Of a stretch of 14,441 bases of DNA, positions 1 to 8,723 are shown piece by piece. The notes under the pieces were generated by a model, which was given only the letters and a program-made list of their open reading frames with translations, ran no database searches and was not told the origin of the DNA. The stretch lies in NCBI GenBank assembly GCA_036939975.1, contig JALLPB010000585.1, forward strand, positions 1 through 14,441, read 5' to 3'. Each line of letters starts with the position of its first letter. Positions within the stretch are counted from its first letter, which is position 1. The position numbers and the translations under genes are program-made. This DNA comes from Cyclostephanos tholiformis. Its lineage: Eukaryota > Bacillariophyta > Thalassiosirophyceae > Thalassiosirales > Thalassiosiraceae.

Positions 1-1062
1 CAGGCATAACAGTGTAAGGGTGGACCCATATGCCCATTCATAGCATATCAAGGTGGTAAAACACTTGACACTGATCATATGGATGTGGAATGCACTCCAT
101 AAGTGGGTTTGAGCCTCAACTATGACATTGTAACATCAGTCAGGCTCAGGTATACCCCAATTTCCATGAAAATCCACCCCCGACCTGTACAGGCATACCA
201 ATGTGAGGGCGGACCCATATGCCCATTCATAGCATATCAAGGTGGTAAAAAACTTTGTATATATCCAATATGGATGTGGAATGCACTCCACAGGGGGTTT
301 AAGCCTCAACCATGACATTCTTACAACATCACTTGGGCTCAGGTCTACCTCAATACCCCCAAAAATCCATCCCCAACCTGCACAGGCGTAACAGTGTAAG
401 GGTGGACCCATACACCCATCCACAGCATGTCAAGGTGCTAAAACTGTATACATATCATATGGATGTGGGATGCACTCCATGGTGGGGTTTGAGCTTAAAC
501 CATGACATTACAACATCACTCGGGTTCAGGTCTACCCCAATATCCCTGAAAATACACCCCAAACCTGCACAGGCATAACAGTGTAAGGGTGGACCCATAT
601 GCCCATTCAAAGCATATCAACACGGTAAAACACTTTGTGTGCTCTTCCGATCTATGTGGGATGCAGTCCATAGGGGTTTGTAGTCTCAACCATGACATTG
701 CAACATCACTGAGGCTCAGGTCTATCCTAATATCCCCAAAAATCCACCCTCAACCTGCACAGGCACAACAGTGTAAGGGTGGACCCACATGCCCATTCAT
801 AGCATGTCAAGGTGCTAAAACACTTTGTATACATCCAATATGGTTGCGAAATGCAATCCACGGGGGGATTGAGCCTCAACCATGAAATTACATCATCACT
901 CAGGCTCAGGTCTACCTCAATTTTCCTAAAATCCATCCCCAACCTGCACAGGCGTAACAGTGTAAGGGTGCACCCATATGCCCATCCACAGCATATCAAG
1001 GTGCCAAAACACTTTGCATACATATGATATGGATGTGGGGTGCAGTCTATGGGGGTTTTGAG
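1..1062. repeat. Tandem satellite array, unit about 190 bp, 5.6 copies
   Basis: The same unit recurs head to tail. Its landmark 'caggc(a/g)(t/c)a' followed by a 'gtgagggcggaccca/gtaagggtggaccca'-type stretch starts at 1, 190, 383, 570, 760 and 949, giving spacings of 189, 193, 187, 190 and 189 bp. Each unit also carries a 'tatggatgtgg' stretch, a G-run before 'ttgagcctcaac', and 'ggctcaggtcta'. Similarity breaks off just after 'gggggttttgag' near 1062, so the last copy is partial. The array starts mid-unit at base 1 and so extends beyond the window. Unit lengths are not consistently multiples of three, so reading frames shift from copy to copy; the array is not coding. It is satellite-like DNA of unknown role. 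Confidence 0.95.
637..653 (+). other. Illumina adapter-identical 17-mer inside the satellite
   Basis: The string gtgtgctcttccgatct equals the last 17 bases of the standard Illumina read-2 adapter. In the other satellite copies the same columns hold the native 'tatacatccaatatgg'-type sequence. The flanks on both sides match the other copies well and unit length is unchanged. The simplest reading is sequencing-library adapter left in the assembly consensus rather than genomic sequence. Confidence 0.8.
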
Positions 1063-1415
1063 GGCCCATCAATGGACAAAACAACAAGAAAACCCACCAA
1101 AAACACATTTTAGCTATTAAAACAAGAAAAAAACGTGAAAATACACATTTCAGACATGACAAAATAATTTTTTTCAAAAACCCTCCTGATTAATATTTAT
1201 ACAACACACCATATCTACAAAACTGCAGTGAAAAGAAAATGTTTTTGAAATCATTTTTTCTTTGAAAATTCTCCAGTGCAGCCCCTACCGAACTGATACA
1301 GGGTGCCAAACAGTGAGAAGAATATTGGCACAATGGGGCTGATTAAAGGTACGTAGCATTAAGGGGTGGATAAAATGAATTGAATGGCTGAGATTGAGCC
1401 CTCCAAGAATGACTT

Positions 1416-1539
1416 ACACCATACCAGAACTGGGACATGCCAGAGCGAGTACAGATCACCATAGGCGAAATGGCAGGTACAGTACCCCAAAATGAGATTT
1501 TGCGCATTTTGGTATTAGCATATACATAAATTAGTAGTT
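1416..1539. repeat. Diverged direct repeat, copy 1
   Basis: A 124-bp block starting 'acaccatacca' aligns without gaps to 1586-1709. Shared landmarks in the same order are 'acaccata', 'aaatggcag', 'agtac', 'gcattttggta/gcatattggta' and a final 'tagtt'. Identity looks like roughly 60-65% by eye. The sequence between the copies is unrelated, so it is an old duplication or a pair of element remnants of unknown origin. Confidence 0.65.
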
Positions 1540-1585
1540 TTCAAATAAGAAGAAAATCAAACAAATGGCAGAAAATCAAACAACT

Positions 1586-1709
1586 ACACCATATCACAGC
1601 TTGGATGATCCAGACTAGGTATGGATCCCAGTATGCAAAATGGCAGATCAAGTACTCGGAATGGGAATTTGTGCATATTGGTACTACCATACATATGTAG
1701 GCTTTAGTT
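1586..1709. repeat. Diverged direct repeat, copy 2
   Basis: Second copy of the 124-bp block, exactly 170 bp downstream of the first and in the same orientation. Landmarks include 'acaccatatca', 'caaaatggcag', 'aagtact', 'gcatattggta' and 'ctttagtt'. No coding potential is visible. Confidence 0.65.
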
Positions 1710-2448
1710 CCCATTCAGCACAATCTGAAGGCAATATGAGACATATTAAGGTAATATGGGATCTGATGACTGAGACATTGTGAGGCATGGTGATTTGATG
1801 GAGGTTTCGTATCAAGAAAAAAAGACATCCACACTATGTATTCCCAACAAAAATGACAGTAGCCTCAACAACAATCCAAAAAGTCTTAGCAACACACATG
1901 TCATATTACTTAACATATGTAGTCTGGGATCACCTATGTGATATTGACAATTTTATAGTGGTGGTTCTAACAATACATACTCATTCTTAGCAATGATTAC
2001 TGGTGGAGTTTGGATGTATCAATTAGAACACACAGTTAGATATTGATACTACATAGAGATCCAAATATGCGAAGCTGACATTTTGTTTTCTCTAGATCAC
2101 TTGGCAGCTAATCTCAACTCTACATATGTGGTGTTAACAGTAATTTTTCCCAACCTGATCATGCAGCTTATGTTATCAATTTTATTTTTCTCGGGATAAG
2201 CTGCAATAGATCTGACACAAACTCTGTTTTTTCTAGCTGCTTGGATGTAAGGTATTGTATGTTCTATTCTCAGGATAATAGCACTCATCCTGGCAAGCAA
2301 ATTGGCTTCGCTTTTTTTGTGGCTGGGAAAGTAGATAATCATTTCCTTTTGACATTCGCTGCAATGTAACAAACATTGACTAATTGAAGCCGATATTATT
2401 TCGAACAATAAGTAATAAAAGATGAAAGTATATGAACTGCTATTTAAG

Positions 2449-5077
2449 TCAAATTTCGATCTCTTTTGAAATAACTCTGCTCAGCACTGTCAATAGTGCT
2501 GTGTCGTTAATGTCCAGCTCCTCAGATTTCGACGTTTGCACAATGCCTCGATCATAACTGGATAGAATACTAGCTTTTTCTATTGCATTGTTGAAACATA
2601 GGAAGTTGTCACTCATACACGAGGGCACACCGCTCAAATCAATCATTGGTCTCTCCCTCTTCCCGAGAGTATGATTGGGAGTGGGAAGTTCGCAACACTG
2701 CAATCGCTGCGGAAGCTTGCCCCGATGTTTCTCCAACATCATTCTGGAACCGTTGTACACACTCAAGGCCTTGCGAAACTGCGTATTGTCGATATCCTCA
2801 TCCTGCAATGTGTTGATTATGTGAGCAAGACGTACTGTGCAGCTGTTGATAATATGATACGTTGGACCACCTTGGTATAGCAAGATTGGCCATTCTATCA
2901 CAGTCTGAAGTACGTCGACAAGACTCTCAATTTCTAAGCTGGCGGTCGGTGTATTGAGAATGACATTCATTGCTGTAACAAGTAGGCGGAGCCCGCAAAA
3001 AATGGGATCTGAAGCCAAAGATGAATGTTTGTCGTCGGAAACAAGGTCAGATGCCTCTGCCAAAAGGTTGCCTATCGATAATTCATCTTGGTGGTTTTCC
3101 ACTGCCCATTCAGTGGCCGATTTATCTTTTGCCTCGGCGTCCGAGAGGAATTTTCTTTTCCTGCTGATAGTATTCCCTTTAGTTATAAGTATTTGTTCTT
3201 TTGCCTGTCTAGATTTTGCATGATCCACATCAGATCGAATAGCACATGCCAGTGCATCGAGGGCGCGGCTTCTGGAGGGAGCTTTCTCATTGACAAAAAT
3301 GGGAGGTATGCCCTGGATCCAAATTTGATTCAACGGATTCGATGCCACAGAAGATGGCTTCATTCCAATACCATACTTTTTTTCTGAGTCGGTAAAACTC
3401 TCTGACTCCAGCCCACCAACTCTCGGGATTTCCCAATCAATATTAGGGACAAAATCTTCAGATGCATTGTATGTCATGTAGACTAATGAGTCTTGGAAGG
3501 ACACCGCTGCCATGAGCGAATTCGCCCCAGCAATTCCCTTAATTCAGGCAACATAGAAGTATGAACCAATGAGAATTATTATTTGAACTCGTGTTTGGAC
3601 GAAAAAGTATTATGTACAATAATATAGAAAACCTAATTCTACTCACATCCAACTGAGACAAATATCGGAAACAAACCCTCCTGTACTTGAAATAACGTAC
3701 CATATCGCCCATATAAAGCCTAACAGTGGAATGAAAAAAATACATCCGCGCAATGTCTAGCATCAAACTAGGATGGACCTGTTCCTCGACGCAACTTTGA
3801 AGACACAGCACACTAGCATTCGCCAGTGTAACTACTAATTCCATATCATCATTTTTTGTCATGGTCAATGCCCCCATCGCCAACTCAGCAAAGCGTGCAG
3901 CCTGTAATGTCGCAACATCGAATCTGGGGAGTTGACAAGGTTCCAACGGTGCAAATCTTCTGCAATAGTCGTCATTGGTAGGTACGGGCGGCAAGCCAAA
4001 TAATCCACCAAGGGAGAGGGTGTAGCATGCCCGTAGGTGCATGCCGGAGGGATTCGTGGGATTCGTCAGCGGTAGGTATTCCAGAACGTTTGGATGTAAG
4101 CAACCGATCACTCGTTTTCGGGAAGATTTTGCAGTAGCATTGACATTTGAGTGTACCCGTGGGACATGTACCGGCACTGGTGATTTTAGTTGAAAGCTGC
4201 CCTCTCCCACCATGGCTCCGTTGGCAACACAATTATTCCTGAAACTATTCATAGACCCGCCACTACCTGAGCTAGTCTGAGAGGCTGATAGAGCGACAGC
4301 GTTAATACTTCGCCTATGTTTCTGCATCTGCATCTGCTGCTGCAACTGCAGTAGTTGCACATATGCAAGCTGTTTCTGAGCAGAATGTTGAGCCGTGGCA
4401 ATAATGTCCTGCTCCTGATGCTGCTGCTGCTGCCATCCCCCGCCTGGATAATATCCTCCTCCTCCACTACCATTAAGACCAAGAAGGGGGAATGAGAGAG
4501 GGAACAAGTTATTGCCGATGGAACCCAGGGTAGATAGAACATGTTCCTGCATGGCCGCGGCTCTCGGATCGAGGGGGGGGGGAAGAGGGAAAGCGTTGCC
4601 GCTGCTGACGTCCCCCCCGTGACCGGTCCCATTCCTCTGTATTTTCCACCCATTCACATAGGTGTTAGTCGTAGGGTTTTCGCTCGTCATGCTAATGCCA
4701 TCTCCCCCGGCGCCCACTCGATCCTCCACTATGCCCTGCCTCGACTCCTTGGATGACCTCGTCGAATGCGCCTTGCTACTTTGGGTACTGGCGACGCTCA
4801 AATCGCCGTCGTGGTTGACAACGGAGGAGAACAGGTCATCATCGACCTGCTTTTTATAGACTCCCGGGATGGGTCCCCTCCGCCTCGCGGGGGAGTAGTT
4901 GCAGTCGAACAACGACACGTCGATGCCGTCCACGCTGTCCAGCTTGTGCTTCCTCATATACTTCAGCTTACAGGCGCCGCACGGTTTTTGGCCGTCGCAC
5001 CTAGTTTTTCGGGAGCGGCACCGGTCGCATGATGCGCAAAACAACATCGAGTCGCGATTTACCATGCTCATCGCCAT
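2449..5077 (-). CDS. Zn(II)2Cys6 zinc-cluster transcription factor, two exons
   Basis: Probable nuclear DNA-binding regulator of 839 residues. Exon 1 is 5077-3647 (477 codons) and exon 2 is 3537-2449. Residues 17-59 form the zinc cluster C-X2-C-X6-C-X5-C-X2-C-X22-C, with the basic stretch RCRSRKTRC as in fungal Gal4-type proteins, followed by RRRGPIPG at 65-72. The last cysteine spacing (22) is far longer than the usual 5-9 in fungi. A Gly/Gln-rich, low-complexity segment lies around 195-255, then a better-ordered block around 345-477 that continues across the intron. Basic patches (SSRKRV, ISRKRKF) could be nuclear signals. I chose the start at 5077 (MAMSMVN...) because the longer frame back to 5419 would overlap the start of the divergent hydrolase. 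Two adjacent open frames become one protein only if the phase-0 intron at 3538-3646 is removed. Target genes are unknown. Confidence 0.85.
3538..3646 (-). other. Spliceosomal intron in the zinc-cluster gene
   Basis: This is a phase-0 intron of 109 nt. The donor is GAT|GTGAGT (strong) and the acceptor is AATTAAG|GGA, which lacks a good pyrimidine tract. Splicing joins ...LSQLD to GIAGANSLMAAV... in frame. Retention would add 35 residues and stop at the TAA overlapping the acceptor (3541-3539), giving a protein without its C-terminal 362 residues. Confidence 0.75.
4573..4582. repeat. G10 homopolymer in coding sequence
   Basis: Ten G on the plus strand code for the proline run in FPLPPPLDP of the zinc-cluster protein. 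The frame is open and sensible on both sides, so no length error is evident, but this is an indel-prone site for sequencing and replication. Confidence 0.85.
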
Positions 5078-5133
5078 CGTAACGCCGCCGTGAGTGGCGG
5101 TCCATATTACGATTCTTTTGGAAGGGCTGCCAT

Positions 5134-5150
5134 TCCCCGGAACCCGGGGA
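5134..5150. promoter_or_regulatory. Inverted repeat TCCCCGG-AAC-CCGGGGA (CGG-N3-CCG)
   Basis: Perfect 7-bp arms around a 3-bp spacer, 57 bp upstream of the zinc-cluster start codon. The core reads CGG-N3-CCG. Fungal Zn2Cys6 dimers bind paired CGG triplets with family-specific spacing, so this could be an operator for the adjacent regulator. That link is inferred from family knowledge and position only. Confidence 0.45.
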
Positions 5151-5156
5151 GAGATA

Positions 5157-5192
5157 CGGTAGATAGGTAGATAGATACTGTACAATCTACCG
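5157..5192. repeat. Inverted repeat around a GATA microsatellite
   Basis: The arm cggtagat (5157-5164) is perfectly complementary to atctaccg (5185-5192) across a 20-nt loop that contains repeated 'gatag/agat' units. It could form a hairpin or simply be a by-product of the microsatellite. Confidence 0.5.
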
Positions 5193-5258
5193 ATGGTAAA
5201 TTCTCTCGGGCGCGGATCGGAGTAATAGTAGAGCCATCGAGCCATTGAGGCTGGAGCA

Positions 5259-5970
5259 ATGAAGTCATCACCAATTGTCATTATCTGCCCAGGTAATGGC
5301 TGTTCCCCAATTCGAACAAGTAATTGGTACGGCCATCTATTCGATATTCTCACGGAACAGCATGGCATTCGATGCGTGTGCGAGGATTTTCCTGATCCCT
5401 TACATGCTCGCCGTGACATTTGGGTCCCTCACATCCGGTGAGAGATGGGAAGACAATAAACATCTACTACGATATCGCCTTTAGCGAACTTGCACTTTTT
5501 TTTTGAATTTTGATCCAGAATCATAATTTCCTTGCAGCTCCCTCGCAGAAAAACACACCTCGAGTCACGGGCTGGACACTTCAGACGTAATACTCGTGGG
5601 TCATAGCTCAGGTTCGCAAGCTGCGTTGAGGTATGCCGAACAATACCCGGTGCATGGGATTGTACTCGTCTCGGCGACTTACTCCGATTTGGACGACGCG
5701 CATGAACGTGCATCGGGATATTATCCTCAACGGCGGAAGCAAAGTATGGGCGAAGGCGAATCGAATCCATACCTGTTCCAAAGTATGCGAAAAAACTGCC
5801 CGCGTTGGCATCAATTCCATTCCAATGACGACCCTTTCATTCCATCGCACGAGGCTGAAAGGATACGGGATGGTTTGGGATTGTTGAATACATATCACAT
5901 GATTCCAGGACGATCGCACTTTTTTGATTATTCTCCAGAGTTGTTGGAAGCAATCATATCCCTTTTTTGA
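5259..5970 (+). CDS. RBBP9-like serine hydrolase (alpha/beta fold), two exons
   Basis: Predicted 203-residue alpha/beta hydrolase, close to the usual length of the RBBP9 serine hydrolase family. Exon 1 is 5259-5437 and exon 2 is 5538-5970; codon 60 (Arg, cg|c) is split by the intron. Visible family signatures in order are PGNGC near residue 11, SNWYG, the D-x-P-D-P...ARR..W-x-P segment at about 43-57, the nucleophile elbow VGHSSG with Ser83, SGYY near 119, the NDDPFIP loop with the likely catalytic Asp at 157/158, and GRSHFF with His187. The triad is complete, so it should be an active hydrolase, but the substrate is unknown. No signal peptide or membrane segment is seen, suggesting a cytosolic enzyme. 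It is divergent from the zinc-cluster gene and convergent with the ABC gene. Confidence 0.9.
5438..5537 (+). other. Spliceosomal intron in the hydrolase gene
   Basis: This is a 100-nt phase-2 intron with donor CCG|GTGAGA and acceptor TTCCTTGCAG|CTC, preceded by T-rich tracts. Splicing converts two short open frames into a continuous family-like protein (...WVPHIRSLAEKHT...LVGHSSG). Without splicing, translation stops at the TGA inside the donor (5439-5441). Confidence 0.88.
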
Positions 5971-6004
5971 ACGACGATATAATATTATGATCAGTTTCTC
6001 TTCT

Positions 6005-6010
6005 AATAAA
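6005..6010 (+). terminator. Polyadenylation signal AATAAA for the hydrolase gene
   Basis: A canonical AATAAA lies 34 bp after the hydrolase stop codon. It ends only 1 bp before the last base of the oppositely transcribed ABC gene, so cleavage 10-30 nt downstream would fall inside the ABC coding region. Confidence 0.6.
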
Positions 6011-6011
6011 G

Positions 6012-8364
6012 TTATCCTCGCGATTTTATTATTCCGTCATTGTACGAGTGTGTGAGTTGTTGTTCCACAAGTCTATGAAATGTACCTTTCGACCGAATGA
6101 GCTCGTCAAAAGTCCCCGTTTCGACTATCACGCCGCCTTGGAGTACTGCGATACGATCCGCTTCTCTAATCGTCGACAATCTATGTGCAATAGAAATAGT
6201 AGTTCTTCCTTGAGTCATCGCATTCAACGCTTGGTTTATGTGATACTCGCTCCTGGAATCTAAAGCTGACGTGGCTACGACAAAATTATTTATACTGTGA
6301 ATTACAAGGAGGTGATGATATTCGCAAAGGTGCATGGAAACGTACCTTCGTCCAAAACGCATATGGGGGGATCTTTGAGCATAACACGTGCGATTGCCAC
6401 GCGTTGTTTTTGACCACCGCTGTGCGAGATTTGAATTGACACAAGTAGTTGATGATGAGAAAAGAATACAATATCAAATTCACGCACGGGATGACTCCTT
6501 CTAACCTCAATTGCGTGCCGCGAGAGCCGACTTGTGTTTCTAATCCATGGGGTAAGGCATCGGTAAAATGCGTGACATGCGCTGCTCTAGCTGCTTCCCA
6601 AATCTGCAAAAGTGTAACGTAAATTAGGGCGGAATGCGAACATAACAACCTATACTAAACGGAACCATGTATTTTTTTTCTCACCTCATCATCACTTGCG
6701 TCCGGTCGTCCGTAGCGAATATTGTCTTTTATCGTCCCCGAAAATAACAATGGCTCTTGCGAAACAACCCCTATTTGTTCTCGAACGATGGCGGGGTCTA
6801 TATCCACAATATCATGACCATCGAGAAGGATGCGCCCATTATCGATATTGTATATTCGCGTAAGCAGCAGGGAGATCGTGGATTTGCCGGATCCGCTCCC
6901 GCCCACGATTGCTATATTTTCTCCGGCGTTGATGTCGAGTGTGAAATCGGGTCCGAGCACCGACGCGTCGGGCCTAGCGGGGTACGAGAATCCGATCCCG
7001 TCGAACTTGATGGATATGGATTCCCTGTGCCCCCCCCCGCGAACGAATGGATTAAACGGACCACTTTCGTCGACGGACGAGGCGTGACTTGTCCCACGGA
7101 AGGCGGATGGTGGTATTTGCGGGATGCGGTCGATTATCTCGAACAGTCGCGATGCAGCCGAAACGCTCTTCGTGAGCTCGGCGTACGTTCCGCTTAGCGA
7201 ACTAACGTTGCCCGCCATGAGGAGGGAGTACATTAGGAAACCGGTTAGATCCCCCGCGGACAATTCCCCCGCCAGGACCAAGGTGCCGCCGTATCCCATG
7301 ACGAGGAGGACGGCGCCGTTGGCGGCGACGTGCACGACGCCGTCGAACGCCGCCTTTATATTGCCCACCTCGACCTCCCTGTCGTGCGCGGTGGTGATCG
7401 CGTTCGCGTATCGGCCATACTCCATCCCCTGCGAATTGAACATTTGCACGGTCCTAATGCCGCCGAATACCTCCTCGGCGATGTCCGTCGCCGAACCGTG
7501 CAATTTTTGGACCGCGCCCTGCCTCTCCTTCAACCTCCGTCCCACCACCCTCGCCATTAGGAACACCGGCGGTATCGACAGGAGGGATACCATCGCGAGC
7601 GTTGGCGACGTGTAAAACAGGAGCGAGGTGGAACCCGCGCTCATTACGATGCCCCTCAGCCCGGCCACGGCCTCGGTCGTCATTGCCGACTTGACGTGCC
7701 ACGAGTCACTGGCGAGTCTCGAGATTAGATCCCCGGACTTATTCGCATCGAAGAACGCGCCATCCTGGGATAGGATGGATGCGTATAGTTGTCTGCGTAT
7801 CCTGCCCACGATGCGATTCCCCGCGACGTTCAACATGAGGGAACGGGCGTAAACTCCAAGACCGGCGATGCCCGTGAGTCCGAACAATCCCAGCGAGACC
7901 GTAAGCGGATCGAACTTATTGCCACCGCCGTCGTCCCCCCCGACGATGCCCGCGGCCGCGACCGTGGCCTCGAGCATCGCCGCATCGAGGACGTGTCCGC
8001 ACGCGTGGGGTAAAAGGAGCGTGATGGACGACGTCACGGCGAGAGTGCCGGCCGAGGCCAGTATCAGCGCCCGTTCCGGCCTCGCGATATCGAACAACCG
8101 CCTCATTATGTAGCCCCCGTCGTCCTCCACCCTCGCAGGAGCACCGATCGCAGCGGATGACGATGTACTTGATTCGGACGAGGGATGCGATGGCGGAGAA
8201 GACGAACCGTCGTCATTTTTGACGTTTCCTCGACCACCACGAGAAGTTGATGACAACGCGCGTCCGAGCGACGAGGATGGAAAGTTTCTCCTCCTGCCAC
8301 AGACCAAGACAGGGCACATTGGCAATCGCCTCCACAATAATGTGGAACAGCAAGAAGAAATCAT
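6012..8364 (-). CDS. ABCB-type half-transporter (ATP-binding cassette), four exons
   Basis: Predicted 704-residue ABC half-transporter (one membrane domain plus one nucleotide-binding domain) of the ABCB10/ABCB8/TAP type, acting as a dimer. Exons are 8364-6685, 6603-6506, 6419-6346 and 6274-6012. The N-terminus is Arg/Ser-rich and almost free of acidic residues for about 50 residues, like a mitochondrial presequence, though a plastid or other membrane cannot be excluded. Six membrane segments fall at about 98-120, 154-180, 232-252, 255-275, 338-366 and 372-392. The nucleotide-binding domain is complete: Walker A GGSGSGKS (488-495), Q-loop Gln536, signature LSGGQ (592-596), Walker B ICVLDE (612-617), D-loop SALD (620-623) and switch His648. 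All three introns lie in the second half of this domain. Substrate unknown. A second Met at residue 16 is a possible alternative start. Confidence 0.94.
6275..6345 (-). other. ABC gene intron 3, just after Walker B
   Basis: Phase-1 intron of 71 nt, the shortest in the window, with donor GACGAAG|GTACGT and acceptor TTGTCGTAG|CCA. Splicing gives LDEATSALD, the expected Walker B/D-loop sequence. Confidence 0.92.
6420..6505 (-). other. ABC gene intron 2, inside the signature motif
   Basis: Phase-2 intron of 86 nt with donor TTGAG|GTTAGA and acceptor TCGCACAG|CGG. The codon for Ser593 of LSGGQ is split as AG|C, and splicing restores the signature exactly. That exact restoration is strong support for the junctions. 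Confidence 0.92.
6604..6684 (-). other. ABC gene intron 1
   Basis: Phase-0 intron of 81 nt with donor GATGAG|GTGAGA and acceptor CTTTTGCAG|ATT. It joins ...DASDDE to IWEAARAAH..., which matches the normal course of an ABC nucleotide-binding domain. Confidence 0.9.
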
Positions 8365-8723
8365 GAGATTGATTTATTATATTATTTGATCAACATCGGC
8401 AATGGGCACCACATTCTGTATTAGTATGTTGGCGTCGGGCATTGGCAATGATGTTGTATGATGTAGTGTACGATATCGTAAGCCTACTATTTGGAGATGT
8501 AGGTATGTTGCTACGAGCGACATTCGTACAAATTAAAAATTATGGTAGTTTAGAGTAGAGGTATTTATCAGAAATTTTCGGGCAAAAATCACAGCGCCTA
8601 AAAACTCTCACACAAAATAATTTTGAGTCGCGACGATGAAAATTGGACGAAACAAAAAGTCGCATGAGTCAGCAGTAAAACAAAAGCCCTTTCCCCCCTA
8701 CCCTTTTCATCATCGCCGCCGCA
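8365..8723. promoter_or_regulatory. Divergent promoter region, ABC transporter / Mpv17-like
   Basis: These 359 bp lie between two head-to-head start codons. It is AT-richer than the genes on either side and contains no open frame of note. A TGAGTCA bZIP-type site sits at 8665-8671. An upstream ATG at 8636 opens an out-of-frame reading frame that runs past the Mpv17-like start, so the true transcript start should lie downstream of it or translation would be affected. No TATA box is obvious. Confidence 0.6.
8665..8671. promoter_or_regulatory. TGAGTCA (AP-1/bZIP-type) site
   Basis: The heptamer TGAGTCA followed by GCA lies 52 bp before the Mpv17-like start codon. It matches the classic bZIP core used by AP-1, Gcn4 and NF-E2 proteins. 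A single 7-mer can occur by chance; the position close to a start codon is the only support. Confidence 0.3.

Larger units (their letters stand above)
1063..2448. other. AT-rich intergenic region, no gene supported
   Basis: Nearly 1.4 kb lies between the end of the satellite and the stop codon of the Zn2Cys6 gene. It is AT-rich with many short A and T runs. The only sizeable open frame (2097-2408, minus, 103 codons) has no recognisable domain and the same composition as its surroundings. The one structure seen is a diverged direct repeat at 1416-1539 and 1586-1709. No tRNA, transposase, reverse transcriptase or long terminal repeat was seen. Confidence 0.7.
5078..5258. promoter_or_regulatory. 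Divergent promoter region, regulator / hydrolase
   Basis: These 181 bp separate the start codons of the minus-strand zinc-cluster gene and the plus-strand hydrolase gene, so both promoters must lie here or overlap the neighbouring coding ends. It contains a perfect 17-bp inverted repeat (5134-5150), a GATA-type microsatellite and a second inverted repeat (5157-5192). No clear TATA box was seen. Confidence 0.65.

Noticed and set aside
1..1062. CRISPR array
   Set aside because: The repeating unit is about 190 bp and homologous along its whole length; there are no short repeats with unique spacers, and the window is eukaryotic.
103..1177. Open frames on both strands across the satellite (60-98 codons)
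   Set aside because: They recur only because the DNA unit repeats, they appear on both strands, and frames shift because unit length is not a constant multiple of three. No domain is seen.
2097..2408. Minus-strand 103-codon open frame
   Set aside because: AT-rich like its surroundings, no recognisable family, and no splice-supported link to the neighbouring gene. It may be 3' UTR or chance.
1063..2448. Possible transposon remnant
   Set aside because: No transposase or reverse transcriptase frame, terminal repeats or target-site duplication could be identified; only the diverged 124-bp repeat remains unexplained.
5078..5419. 114-residue N-terminal extension of the zinc-cluster protein
   Set aside because: The frame is open, but it runs through the start of the well-supported plus-strand hydrolase and through the inverted repeats; several Met codons sit just before the zinc cluster.
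5429..5919. Minus-strand open frames at 5429-5770 and 5608-5919
   Set aside because: They are antisense to the hydrolase exons, and the sense frame carries the family motifs and catalytic residues.
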